Source: Ahniella sp.
Lineage (GTDB): Bacteria > Pseudomonadota > Gammaproteobacteria > Xanthomonadales > Ahniellaceae
Length of the DNA stretch: 64,000 nucleotides
Assembly: GCA_016712105.1 (NCBI GenBank)
Contig: JADJRU010000005.1
Coordinates: 124,001-188,000 of the forward strand
Direction: 5' to 3'
Part shown: positions 10,197 to 18,638 of the stretch, in pieces
Position numbering within the stretch: position 1 is the stretch's first letter
How the letters are laid out: every line of letters starts with the position of its first letter
Notes under the pieces: model-generated
Seen by the model: only the letters and a program-made list of their open reading frames with translations
Told to the model about the DNA's origin: nothing
Databases searched by the model: none
Program-made: the position numbers and the translations under genes

Positions 10197-10557
10197 ATGC
10201 GCCCTGCCCTGAAACGCCTGTACCTGCTTGCACTGCGCACTGACGCGGAGGCCACCCTGCTGGATCAGGAGCCGCCGGTCTGGCACACCCGCTGCCTGCA
10301 TTGCCGCCGCCGTCTGGTCTTCCGGGCCGACGGCGAGCCGCTGAGTAATGGCAGTCTCGAGCATGTGGTCCCGCAAGCCTGGTTCGGCAAACGGGCGGCC
10401 AATCCGCTGTGCACGCGGGTCGGGGACGATCCCAACGACGCCCGCAATCTGGCGCTGGCCTGCCTGGGGTGTAACCACGCCAAGGGTCGCGGCCCGGACG
10501 AGCGGGGTCCCAGTGACCTCGACGCACGCACGGTAGTGACCCAATTGCTCGAAACCG
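10197..10557 (+). pseudogene. HNH endonuclease family protein, C-terminus lost at a junction
   Basis: Starting at ATG 10197 (MRPALKRLYLL), the protein shows the zinc-binding HNH layout: CLHCRRRL, then LEHVVPQAWFG, then NDARNLALACLGCNHAKG. It resembles small stand-alone HNH nucleases of about 170-190 residues, whose role is unknown. After LDARTVVTQLLETA the sequence switches abruptly into the middle of SrkA (HEFAAELVAAELPVV) in another frame. The tail of this gene, the gap and the head of srkA are therefore missing. As it stands the frame runs on to 10637 with a nonsense tail. It is divergent from cysI. Confidence 0.7.
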
Positions 10558-11298
10558 CACGAATTTGCCGCAGAACTGGTTGCGGCCGAATTGCCGGTGG
10601 TCGCACCGATCGTCGTCGGGGGCCACAGCCTCCATGAATATGAAGGTTATCGCCTGGCGTTGTATGAGCGCCGCGGTGGACGCGCGCCCGAACTCGAAGG
10701 CCTGGATGTCGCCGAATGGATGGGGCGCCTTCTGGCGCGAATTCACCTGGTCGGCGCCGAGCGTCCGTTCAAGCACCGCGTCGCACTCGACCTCGACCAC
10801 ATGCTCGACGGCCCGGCCGATGCTGCCATCCGATCGGGGCTGGTGCCGGCGCATCTGGTTGAACACTATGAAGACAGTCTGGACGTGATTGCCGGAGCGA
10901 TCGAGGATCTGTGGGCACGTGTGGCGCCGGACACCTTGAGGCTCCACGGCGACTGCCATCCGGGCAATGTGTTGTGGACCGACCACGGCCCCCATTTTGT
11001 TGACCTCGACGACTGCCGCACCGGCCCTGCCGTGCAGGATCTATGGATGCTGATGACCGGCACAGCGGTTCAGCGCGAGGCCTTGCTGAAAGGGTACGAG
11101 ACGTTCCGACCGTTCGATCGCCGTGAGCTGCAGCTGATCGAATCACTGAAGCTGATGCGCCAGATCCATCACGCCGGCTGGATCGCCGAACGAATCGATG
11201 ATCCCGCGTTCCCGCTGGCATTTCCGTTCGCGCTGGAGCCCACCTGGTGGGAAATCCACATCAACGACCTGCGGAGTGCGGCGGCGCAGATGGGATAA
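10558..11298 (+). pseudogene. srkA: Stress response kinase SrkA (YihE), N-terminus missing
   Basis: The APH-fold kinase SrkA/YihE is recognisable from HEFAAELVAAELPVV to the end, with LHGDCHPGNVLW (catalytic loop, near 10943) and FVDLDDCRTGPAVQDLWML (metal-binding DD and following helix). SrkA proteins have about 325-335 residues; here only the last 247 codons remain, so about 80-90 residues with the nucleotide-binding lobe are gone. The frame has a stop at 10537 and no ATG before the homology; the first usable codon is TTG 10591. In E. coli SrkA counters the MazF toxin and stress-induced death; here it is probably non-functional unless the junction is an assembly error. A second scrap of the gene lies near 12.5 kb. 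Confidence 0.8.
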
Positions 11299-11321
11299 CC
11301 CGATCCCGCGACACCCCAGCC

Positions 11322-11344
11322 ACTGTGGCTTTAGCCGCGAATGT
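11322..11344. repeat. Partial REP element
   Basis: The string tgtggctttagccgcgaatg is a shortened copy of the REP found at 5437-5465. It lies directly downstream of srkA and marks where the eptA remnant loses its homology, so it may sit on a deletion endpoint. Confidence 0.7.
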
Positions 11345-11374
11345 GACGCTGTCCAATCCGTGCAAGCCCTCCCC

Positions 11375-11537
11375 GCGCATCAAACGCCAAGTACCAACCT
11401 CGCTCAGCGCGAGTGCCGAGTGCCAGAACGCGTCGATGAAAATCAGCGCCAGGTACAGGCACACCAGCACGACCAGCCATTCCGCGCTGATTTCGGATCG
11501 CCAATGGTTCGGCAATCCTGCTTTGGGTTGTGCCGGC
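11375..11537 (-). pseudogene. eptA: Remnant of phosphoethanolamine-lipid A transferase (eptA) 5' end
   Basis: Immediately after the PAP2 stop (11538) the minus strand reads PNHWRSEISAEWLVVLVCLY followed by LALIFIDAFWHSALAL. This resembles the cytoplasmic lead-in and first membrane helix of EptA-type phosphoethanolamine transferases, which are often encoded next to PAP2 lipid phosphatases. Only about 45 codons survive of roughly 540; homology ends before the REP fragment at 11322-11344, and no catalytic domain is present. A start (TTG) overlapping the PAP2 stop would need one frame slip. I am confident that it is a truncated membrane protein, less so that it is EptA. Confidence 0.5.
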
Positions 11538-12290
11538 TCAATGGCCGGCGTCCGTTCGCGGCCTCAGGGCAAAGTGCAGCGTCACTGCTGTCAGCCAGCA
11601 AGTCAGCAGCGTGGCGACATCGTGCGAGGCAAAATGCGCACCCCGCAGTTGCTGAGAAATTCCGAAGATTCCCCCGAGCGCCAGCCCGAAGACCAACCCT
11701 GTTCGGCGCCACCTCGGCGCAACACTGGCACAAAAGAAATACAAGGCTACCCAGCAATAGCCAGCGCTGGCATGACCGGACGGGAAACACCCTGAATCGT
11801 GTAATCCGGCTGGTCGGGCGTCGAACAACCCATAATAGGGGCGCGATCCGCCGTAGTTGACCAAGTCCCAAGGGCAATCAAGCGCCGTGAGCGACTGCAA
11901 CGCCGACACGAGGACCGTGGATGCCAGAGTGGCGATCCACAGATAGAGCAGTGGCCGGTGCCATGTGATCAGTTCCTTCTTCCTGCGCACGATCCACCAA
12001 CTCGCGACTGTCGCCAGCCACATCATCATGCTCAGGTACTTGCCGACCTGATGGACCAGGACACTGGTGATGAAGTGGTCCTTCAGCAGCCATTGACCCC
12101 CTTCCCAGGCGAAGAGACGATCCGCGATCAGACGATTGCCGCCGTTCAATTCGAGCCAGAGCAGCGCTGCCACTGCGATCAATACATGCAGGATGACTTG
12201 GGACGCGCTCACATCGAATGCCTTGGTACCGGCACCCATCCCGTTGGCAGAATCGACGGGTTCGAGATGGTCCAAACGTGTCGTACTCAC
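11538..12290 (-). CDS. PAP2 family membrane phosphatase
   Basis: A 250-residue inner-membrane protein with about six hydrophobic helices and the PAP2 signature: FDARPAG (motif 1 remnant), CFPSGHASAG (motif 2) and QLRGAHFASHD (motif 3 with the catalytic His). Such enzymes remove phosphates from undecaprenyl pyrophosphate, phosphatidylglycerol phosphate or lipid A. The adjoining eptA remnant suggests lipid A 1- or 4'-phosphate as substrate, but that is inference. The start is GTG at 12290 (MSTTRLDHL). The reading frame is intact although both neighbours on the other strand are damaged. Confidence 0.85.
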   Translation of the reverse strand: MSTTRLDHLEPVDSANGMGAGTKAFDVSASQVILHVLIAVAALLWLELNGGNRLIADRLFAWEGGQWLLKDHFITSVLVHQVGKYLSMMMWLATVASWWIVRRKKELITWHRPLLYLWIATLASTVLVSALQSLTALDCPWDLVNYGGSRPYYGLFDARPAGLHDSGCFPSGHASAGYCWVALYFFCASVAPRWRRTGLVFGLALGGIFGISQQLRGAHFASHDVATLLTCWLTAVTLHFALRPRTDAGH

Positions 12291-12477
12291 ACCTGCTCTC
12301 GATCAATCGGTGGGCGCATGCTTTGGCATCCGTGATGAGTGGTCCGTTGCCTGCACTCTATCGACTGAAGTGTTGGCACGATGTTGGATCTTGATTTCGC
12401 TGCCGCGCGTCAAGATTCTTTACGCGTCTCGATCCGGAACTGAACCGCCTCCAGATCGCCCGGACCATCGAGCGGAG

Positions 12478-12597
12478 GCGCAAGATCGACGTGGACGCAC
12501 GTCGCAACCGACACGCTGAGACGGCATGGCGACTGCCATCCAGGCAACGTGTTGTGGACCGACCACGGCCCGGGTTTCCGTTTGCGCTCGAGGCCAA
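12478..12597 (+). pseudogene. Second, decayed srkA fragment
   Basis: The bases around 12505-12562 read DTLRRHGDCHPGNVLWTDHGP, nearly identical to the catalytic loop of the srkA copy at 10943-10989. They jump directly to bases encoding FPFALEANL (12575-12597), matching FPFALEP near 11221 of srkA, so about 225 bases between the two are deleted. Upstream similarity fades before 12478. The region 12291-12477, just after the divergent PAP2 start, holds nothing else I recognise. This is a broken paralogue or a duplicated scrap of srkA. Confidence 0.7.
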
Positions 12598-12601
12598 TCT
12601 G

Positions 12602-12651
12602 GCCCTCATCCGGCCTTCGGCCACCTTCTCCCGCGAGCGGGAGAAGGAATT
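12602..12651. repeat. REP-like palindrome, TTCTCCCG type
   Basis: A copy of the second palindrome family: ccctcatccggccttcggcc followed by ccttctcccgcgagcgggag. It abuts the stop codon of the convergent secreted-protein gene (12652) and could serve as its transcript end. Other copies are at 15595-15692 and throughout 24960-25910. Confidence 0.8.
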
Positions 12652-13485
12652 CTAGAGCGCGCCAGCCCGCATCTCGGGCATACACGCCTGCACCAAAGGC
12701 ACTGCGTGCGACTTCGCGGCAATGTCCGCAGCTACCAGCACCGGCGCCTCTGGAAAGTCAATTCGCACGAGGTAGTTCTTGCCTTCACCATCGCGCAGGT
12801 TGCTCAGGCCCTCGTAGCGCACCAGACGGCGCGTCTGGCGGTCGTAATGGGCATCCAGTGAAGGCGCGAGGAATGCCAACCAGCTGCCCAAGCTCAGACG
12901 GGCGACAATGAACGGTGACCCGGGCTCGCTGACGTCCCGCACCTTGAAACCGATGGCCTTTCGCTCGGACGGCACCAGAAAATCGAAACGCAGGGATTCG
13001 CCGGCGGCAAGTCCTTCCCACTTTTCCAGCAAGTATTCGTCGAATCCTGCATCGGCCACGACCGTCGGTGTTCGCGCCAGTGCGGCCGTTTCAGCCGTGG
13101 CGCCGCGCTTCGATTGCACAAACACCTCGGCCGAGGCGCCGGCACCGCGCAAACCTTCGCGATAACCACTGCGGGCATCACTCAGTTCGAATTCGGGGGC
13201 AAATCGGCTGGCCGTGTAGTCGACGCGTTTTTCCGCGAACGGTTGACCATCAGCGCACAAGTAACGCACCCGGCGCTCAACCAGACGCGGCCCCTGATAT
13301 CGCAACCAGTGATGTTCGCGATATCGGAACACGCCGGTTTCCAGATCGATCGCCGCGCCGTTGTAAGTGAGCGTGCGCTCGGCTTCGGATTCGGCAGAAA
13401 CCGGGCCGGCGCACAACATTGCGGCGCAGAGCAGGCTGAAAGAGCGGAATAAGTTTGGGTGCATGGGTGGAGATTGTGCGCTCAT
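12652..13485 (-). CDS. Secreted protein of unknown function
   Basis: A protein of 277 residues (270 if started at the second ATG, 13464) with a signal peptide: SLLCAAMLCAGPVSAES gives a hydrophobic core and an AXA-like cleavage site. I do not recognise the mature domain; it is rich in charged and aromatic residues and beta-strand-like segments (LTYNGAAIDLETGVFRYREH, HWLRYQGPRLVERRVRYLC), and it carries a Cys near residue 80 and another near the C-terminus that could pair in the periplasm. It is divergent from rep with an 80-100-base gap. The frame is intact and its codon use matches its neighbours. Confidence 0.7.
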   Translation of the reverse strand: MSAQSPPMHPNLFRSFSLLCAAMLCAGPVSAESEAERTLTYNGAAIDLETGVFRYREHHWLRYQGPRLVERRVRYLCADGQPFAEKRVDYTASRFAPEFELSDARSGYREGLRGAGASAEVFVQSKRGATAETAALARTPTVVADAGFDEYLLEKWEGLAAGESLRFDFLVPSERKAIGFKVRDVSEPGSPFIVARLSLGSWLAFLAPSLDAHYDRQTRRLVRYEGLSNLRDGEGKNYLVRIDFPEAPVLVAADIAAKSHAVPLVQACMPEMRAGAL

Positions 13486-13562
13486 TCGTCGTCAAAAGGC
13501 GTCCAAAACGTGATCGTTTGTGCACGCGCCATGGGTCGCCAGCCCGTCCGGCGAGCACTACA

Positions 13563-15569
13563 ATGCCGGGCCCTGCCACCGGTGCGCCCCCTTTGAGCCT
13601 GAATCCCGAACAACGCGCCGCGGTGCATTATCTGGGCGGGCCTTTGCTGGTCCTGGCCGGCGCCGGCTCGGGCAAAACACGGGTGATCACGGAAAAGATC
13701 GCCGAGTTGTTGCGGTCGGGGCATCAGGCCGAGCGCATTGCGGCAATCACGTTCACGAACAAGGCCGCGCGTGAAATGCGCGAGCGCGTCGGCAAGCTCA
13801 TCAGCAAGGACGCCGCCGAAAAGCTGCTGGTCTGCACGTTCCACGCTCTGGGCCTTCGGTTCTTGAGCATCGAACACGCGGCGGCCGGTTTGCGTCGCGG
13901 GTTTACCGTGCTGGACGCCGACGATTCCTTCGCCATCCTGAAGGACCTGAGCCCCAAGGCCCAGAAGAACGATTACTACGACTTGATGCGGCAGCTGGTC
14001 GGACGCGCCAAGGACGAGGGCCTGACACCTGATGAAGCGCTTGCAGCAGCGCGCAGCCCGCGCGAATTGCAGGCCGCCGAGTTGTATCAGGCGTACCAGA
14101 AGCGTCTGCATACGTTCAACGCGGTGGACTTCGATGACCTCATCGCCATCCCCGACCGACTGTTGCGCGAGAACGAGGAACTGCGGCTGCGCTGGCGGGA
14201 ACGGCTCAGTTACCTGCTCGTTGACGAGTATCAGGACACCAATCGCACCCAGTATCGATTGCTGAAAGAACTGGTCGGTCCACGCGGTGGGTTCACCGCC
14301 GTCGGGGATGACGATCAGAGCATCTATGCCTGGCGCGGCGCCAATCCCGAAAACCTCAACACGCTCACGGTGGATTTTCCGAACCTCAAGGTGATCAAAC
14401 TGGAGCAGAACTATCGTTGCTCCGGGCGCATTTTGCGCTGCGCCAATGCAGTCATCGGCAACAACCCGCATCTGTTCGAAAAGCGCCTGTGGAGTGCCCA
14501 CGGGGACGGCGAGCCGATCCGGATCCTGAATTGCCGAGACGACACCCATGAAGCGGAGCGGATCGCGGCCGAGATCGTGTTCCGGCGCGATCAACAGAAG
14601 GCACCCTGGTCCGATTTTTCGATCCTGTATCGCGGCAACCACCAGGCGCGTGCGCTTGAACAGGCACTTCGGCTGGCCCGGGTCCCGTATCACCTGTCGG
14701 GCGGTCAGGCTTTTTTTGACCGCGCCGAGATTCGCGACGTGCTCGCCTACCTGCGATTGATCGCCAACCCGGACGACGACGCAGCATTCCTGCGCGCCGT
14801 GCAGGTTCCGAAGCGCGAAATCGGCACGATCACACTGGAGAAACTCGCCACGCTTGCCGGCAGCAAGAACCTCAGCATGCTGAAGGCCGCCGAGAGTGTC
14901 GAAGTTCAAAAACAACTGGCGGCGCGTCCCGGCTCACAAGTTGCCGAGTTCGCGCAGTTGTTCCGGCACTGGCGCGAAGCGGGCTCGCGGATGGGCGCCG
15001 GCGACCTCACGGCGCTGGTGCTGCAGGAATCCGGTTATGCCCAGCACCTGATGGCCGGCCTGAAAGACCCCGAGGCCCGCGCGCGGCGCGACGAAAACCT
15101 GCAGGAACTGGTGCGGTTCCTGCGTGAGGCCGACAAGGGCAAAGACGGCTTGTCGACCCTGACGAACCAATTGGCGCTGATCAATTTCTCCGATCGCGAC
15201 GATCCCGGCAACGCGGTGCGACTGTCGACGCTGCATGCCGCGAAAGGCCTTGAGTTCCGCCACGTCTGGCTGGTCGGTGTCGAAGATGGCACGCTGCCGC
15301 ATCACGGCGCGATCGAAGAAGGCCGGCTGGACGAAGAACGTCGCCTGTTCTATGTCGGCATCACGCGCGCCAAGGATACGCTGACCATCAGCACCTCACT
15401 GCAGAAGAAACGCTTCGGCGAGATGGAACGCCTCAAGCCCAGCCGGTTCCTGCGTGAACTGCCCGAAGCCGATGTCCGCCAGGAAGGCGACGACCCGGAA
15501 AAAGAGGCGGAGGAAAAGCGCGAGCGTTCCCTGTCGCACTTTGCGCGTATCGCGGATTTGCTGAAATAG
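13563..15569 (+). CDS. rep: ATP-dependent DNA helicase Rep
   Basis: A 668-residue SF1 3'-5' helicase that helps the replisome past protein roadblocks. Motifs in order: Walker A AGAGSGKT (about 30), TFTNKAAREM (Ia), VDEYQDTNRTQY (II), GDDDQSIYAWRGA (III), QNYRCSGRIL (IV), LSTLHAAKGLEF (V) and RRLFYVGITRAK (VI). Length and the short C-terminus match E. coli Rep (673) rather than UvrD (about 720). I took ATG 13563 (MPGPATGAPPLSLN) because the frame upstream overlaps the divergent gene and is not helicase-like. No frame break. Confidence 0.94.
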   Translation: MPGPATGAPPLSLNPEQRAAVHYLGGPLLVLAGAGSGKTRVITEKIAELLRSGHQAERIAAITFTNKAAREMRERVGKLISKDAAEKLLVCTFHALGLRFLSIEHAAAGLRRGFTVLDADDSFAILKDLSPKAQKNDYYDLMRQLVGRAKDEGLTPDEALAAARSPRELQAAELYQAYQKRLHTFNAVDFDDLIAIPDRLLRENEELRLRWRERLSYLLVDEYQDTNRTQYRLLKELVGPRGGFTAVGDDDQSIYAWRGANPENLNTLTVDFPNLKVIKLEQNYRCSGRILRCANAVIGNNPHLFEKRLWSAHGDGEPIRILNCRDDTHEAERIAAEIVFRRDQQKAPWSDFSILYRGNHQARALEQALRLARVPYHLSGGQAFFDRAEIRDVLAYLRLIANPDDDAAFLRAVQVPKREIGTITLEKLATLAGSKNLSMLKAAESVEVQKQLAARPGSQVAEFAQLFRHWREAGSRMGAGDLTALVLQESGYAQHLMAGLKDPEARARRDENLQELVRFLREADKGKDGLSTLTNQLALINFSDRDDPGNAVRLSTLHAAKGLEFRHVWLVGVEDGTLPHHGAIEEGRLDEERRLFYVGITRAKDTLTISTSLQKKRFGEMERLKPSRFLRELPEADVRQEGDDPEKEAEEKRERSLSHFARIADLLK

Positions 15570-15591
15570 CAACGGCTCATACCGCCGAAGA

Positions 15592-15694
15592 ACCCCTTCT
15601 CCCGTAAAACGGGAGAAGAAAATAATGTTTAAAGACAGAGTTTTCCTGCCTCATCTGCCTTCGGCATCTTCTCCCGCAAGCGGGAGAAGAATTG
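15592..15694. repeat. Two REP-like palindromes downstream of rep
   Basis: Two copies of the TTCTCCCG family lie at 15598-15619 (ttctcccgtaaaacgggaga) and at 15653-15691 (cttcggcatcttctcccgca and following arm), 30 bases apart. The remaining bases between rep and the lipoprotein start (15808) hold no gene. The perfect stems could end rep transcription, but no T-run follows on the plus strand. Confidence 0.75.
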
Positions 15695-15807
15695 CTTCGT
15701 TCCTGTTCAATGGAACCATGCGAATCCGATGGGGCATCGCGATCAGAAACGCAGATCATTTTTGGTTAGAGCCACCCCACGACAACATCCGTGCTTCAAT
15801 CTCACTC

Positions 15808-16662
15808 ATGTCGATTACACGCACCATTCTTCTACTTGCCACCGCGGTGATATTGAGCGGCTGCCGCACGATGTATTTCGGCGCCCTGAACCTGTCCGCC
15901 GATCCACCAAAACGTGCATCGACGAGTTTCATCTACGACACCGAACGCGATCTCGGACTCGATGTCTATGCGCCGGACAATTGCCACAGCGCCCCGGTGC
16001 TGGTGTTCTTCTACGGCGGCACCTGGATGAACGGCAAACGCGAGTGGTACCGCTTCGTCGGTGAGCAATTCGCCGCTCGCGGTCTGTTGGTCGTGATTCC
16101 GGACTACCGCAAGGCACCCGAGGAGCCGTTTCCGACATTCATGCACGATGCCGCGAAAGCTGTCGCGTTCGTTCGCCAGAACGTCGAGTCATGGTGCGGG
16201 AATCCGGATCGGATCGTGTTGTCGGGTCACTCCGCCGGTGCCCACATTGCTGCCTTGCTTGCCACCGACAAGCGTTATCTGGCGGTCCATGGACTGGACC
16301 CCAAGACAAACATCGCGGGCGTCGTCGGCCTGTCCGGCCCTTACGACTTCCGGCCAATAAAATCCCGCAGCCTGCGTAAAGTCTTTGCCGATCCGGCCAA
16401 CGACGCAGAAACCCAACCCATCACCTTCGTCGATGGGGATGAACCACCGATGCTTCTGTTCCATGGCCGCGACGATCGTCTGGTCTGGGCCATGAACAGT
16501 GAGCATCTCGATGCCCGCCTGCGCGCGGTGAAGGTGCCATCGGAGTTGGTGCTCTTCGACGAGTTGGGACACACCGCCATGCTCAACACGCTCGGCGACG
16601 ACACCGATCCGCATGGGGTCATCGCGCGGACGATCAAATTCGTGGAGCGTGTTGGGCGTTGA
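15808..16662 (+). CDS. Lipoprotein alpha/beta hydrolase (BD-FAE/esterase-like)
   Basis: A 284-residue lipoprotein. The leader MSITRTILLLATAVILSGC ends in lipobox LSGC (Cys19). The hydrolase core has an oxyanion-type FYGGTWMNGK, nucleophile elbow GHSAGAH (about residue 140) and a late acid/His pair in FHGRDDRLV and ELGHTAML, as in carboxylesterase/BD-FAE-type enzymes. It probably cleaves a carboxyl ester at the envelope; the substrate is unknown. ATG 15808 was chosen because it gives the lipobox; the frame is open back to 15625 through a REP element. The stop is followed within 15 bases by the shared terminator. Confidence 0.85.
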   Translation: MSITRTILLLATAVILSGCRTMYFGALNLSADPPKRASTSFIYDTERDLGLDVYAPDNCHSAPVLVFFYGGTWMNGKREWYRFVGEQFAARGLLVVIPDYRKAPEEPFPTFMHDAAKAVAFVRQNVESWCGNPDRIVLSGHSAGAHIAALLATDKRYLAVHGLDPKTNIAGVVGLSGPYDFRPIKSRSLRKVFADPANDAETQPITFVDGDEPPMLLFHGRDDRLVWAMNSEHLDARLRAVKVPSELVLFDELGHTAMLNTLGDDTDPHGVIARTIKFVERVGR

Positions 16663-16676
16663 CGTGTCGGGCCCAC

Positions 16677-16704
16677 AAAAAACCGCGCTTGAGCGCGGTT
16701 TTTC
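16677..16704. terminator. Bidirectional rho-independent terminator
   Basis: An 8-bp stem with a 4-base loop (aaccgcgcttgagcgcggtt, 16681-16700) is flanked by A-run on the left and T-run on the right, so it can terminate both the lipoprotein gene (plus) and the atp operon (minus). Confidence 0.9.
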
Positions 16705-16723
16705 TTTGCACAAACCCAATGGA

Positions 16724-17146
16724 TCAGTGCTTCAGCGTCTTGCGCAATTGCTCGAGCGCTGCGAGCTGTGCCGCGGCTTGGGCCAACTGGGCCTGGGCTT
16801 CGGCGATTTCCATGACGTCGGTGCGGTTCGCGATGATCTTCTCGGCGTCTTCCTTGGCCTTGCCGGCCGCGGCTTCGTCGAGGTCCTTCGCGCGGATCGC
16901 GGTATCGGCGAGTACGGTCACGACCTGCGGCTGCACCTCGAGGATGCCGCCGGAGACGTAGAACGACTGCTCGTCACCGTTTTCCAGCGTAACGCGCACC
17001 TGGCCCGGCTTCAGTCGGGTGATCAGCGGGGCGTGACGCGGCGCGATGCCGAGTTCGCCCATTTCGCCGGATGCCACGACCATCTTCACGGTGCCCTGGA
17101 AGATTTCGCTTTCGGCGCTGACGATGTCACAACGGATGGTCGACAT
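16724..17146 (-). CDS. atpC: F1 ATP synthase subunit epsilon
   Basis: A 140-residue epsilon subunit of the F1 central stalk, which couples rotor to catalytic head and inhibits ATP hydrolysis. The N-terminal beta-sandwich (MSTIRCDIVSAESEIF, GEMGELGIAPRHAPLI) and the C-terminal helical hairpin (AAAQLAALEQLRKTLKH) are complete. It is the last gene of the operon, 61 bases after atpD, with AAGGA before its ATG and the hairpin terminator 20 bases past its stop. Confidence 0.95.
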   Translation of the reverse strand: MSTIRCDIVSAESEIFQGTVKMVVASGEMGELGIAPRHAPLITRLKPGQVRVTLENGDEQSFYVSGGILEVQPQVVTVLADTAIRAKDLDEAAAGKAKEDAEKIIANRTDVMEIAEAQAQLAQAAAQLAALEQLRKTLKH

Positions 17147-17207
17147 GTTCGGATTCCTTCTTGGGCCGCTCGGCGCAGGCGTTTAACCCTGCGCCGGCAG
17201 CGGGAGA

Positions 17208-18614
17208 TCAGGCAGCGACGCCCATCTTCTTGGCTTTCTCGAACGCTTCGTCGATGCCGCCGACCATGTAGAAGGCCTGCTCCGGGATATGGTCGCATTC
17301 GCCGTCGCAGATCATCTTGAAGCCGCGGATCGTTTCCTTGAGCGACACATACTTGCCCTTCGCGCCGGTGAACACTTCGGCAACCGTGAACGGCTGCGAG
17401 AAGAAGCGCTCGACCTTGCGCGCGCGCGACACGGAAGCCTTGTCGTCTTCGCTCAACTCGTCCATGCCGAGAATCGCGATGATGTCCTTCAGTTCCTTGT
17501 AGCGCTGCAGGGTCGACTGCACCTTGCGCGCGGTGTCGTAGTGTTCGTTGCCGATCACGTTCGGGTCCAGCTGGCGCGAGGTCGAGTCGAGCGGATCGAC
17601 GGCCGGGTAGATACCCAGTGCGGCGATGTTTCGGCTCAACACGACGGTCGCGTCAAGATGCGCGAACGTGGTGGCCGGCGACGGGTCGGTCAGGTCGTCG
17701 GCAGGCACGTAGACGGCCTGGATCGACGTGATCGAACCGGTCTTGGTCGAGGTGATGCGTTCTTGCAGAACGCCCATTTCCTCGGCCAGCGTCGGCTGGT
17801 AACCCACGGCGGACGGCATGCGGCCGAGCAGCGCCGACACTTCGGTACCGGCCAGCGTGTAGCGGTAGATGTTGTCGATGAACAGCAGCACGTCGCGACC
17901 TTCGTCACGGAAGTACTCGGCCATCGTCAGACCGGTCAGCGCCACGCGCAGACGGTTGCCGGGTGGCTCGTTCATCTGGCCGTAGACCATGGCCACCTTC
18001 GACTTCTCCGGTTCCTTCACGTTGACGACGCCGGATTCCTGCATCTCGTGATAGAAATCGTTGCCTTCGCGGGTACGTTCACCCACGCCGGCGAACACCG
18101 ACAGACCCGAATGCTCGGTCGCGATGTTGTTGATCAGCTCCATCATGTTGACCGTCTTGCCCACGCCGGCGCCGCCGAACAGGCCGACTTTGCCGCCCTT
18201 GGCGAACGGGGCAATGAGGTCGATGACCTTGATGCCGGTTTCCAGCAGTTCGGTGGCAGCGGCCTGTTCTTCATAGGTCGGAGCCGAACGGTGGATTTCC
18301 CAATGGTCCGTAGCCTTGACCGGGCCGGCTTCGTCGATCGGGCGACCGAGCACGTCCATGATGCGACCGAGTGTGCCGGTACCGACTGGCACCGAGATGC
18401 CCTTGCCGGTGTTGGCAGCGATGAGACCGCGCTTCAGGCCGTCGGTGGAACCGAGCGCAATCGTGCGCACGACGCCATCACCGAGCTGCTGCTGGACTTC
18501 CAGCGTGATCTCGGTGTTTTCGACCTTGAGCGCGTCATACACGCGCGGCACGTGTTCGCGCGGGAACTCGACGTCGACGACGGCGCCGATGATCTGAACG
18601 ACTTGACCTTTCAT
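17208..18614 (-). CDS. atpD: F1 ATP synthase subunit beta
   Basis: A 468-residue catalytic subunit. Walker A GGAGVGKT lies near residue 150, the catalytic-site GERTREGNDFYHEM follows, and VLLFIDNIYRY is the Walker B region (most relatives have DNIFR; the Tyr is a mild variant). The C-terminal helical domain contains DELSEDDK, the region homologous to the DELSEED segment. The start is ATG 18614 with AGGAG upstream, 24 bases after the atpG stop. Full length, no frame break. Confidence 0.97.
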   Translation of the reverse strand: MKGQVVQIIGAVVDVEFPREHVPRVYDALKVENTEITLEVQQQLGDGVVRTIALGSTDGLKRGLIAANTGKGISVPVGTGTLGRIMDVLGRPIDEAGPVKATDHWEIHRSAPTYEEQAAATELLETGIKVIDLIAPFAKGGKVGLFGGAGVGKTVNMMELINNIATEHSGLSVFAGVGERTREGNDFYHEMQESGVVNVKEPEKSKVAMVYGQMNEPPGNRLRVALTGLTMAEYFRDEGRDVLLFIDNIYRYTLAGTEVSALLGRMPSAVGYQPTLAEEMGVLQERITSTKTGSITSIQAVYVPADDLTDPSPATTFAHLDATVVLSRNIAALGIYPAVDPLDSTSRQLDPNVIGNEHYDTARKVQSTLQRYKELKDIIAILGMDELSEDDKASVSRARKVERFFSQPFTVAEVFTGAKGKYVSLKETIRGFKMICDGECDHIPEQAFYMVGGIDEAFEKAKKMGVAA

Positions 18615-18638
18615 GAAACTCTCCTGGATTCGAATTCT

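Noticed and set aside
13482..14915. A 477-codon minus-strand frame under rep
   Set aside because: Antisense shadow; rep has all helicase motifs on the plus strand.
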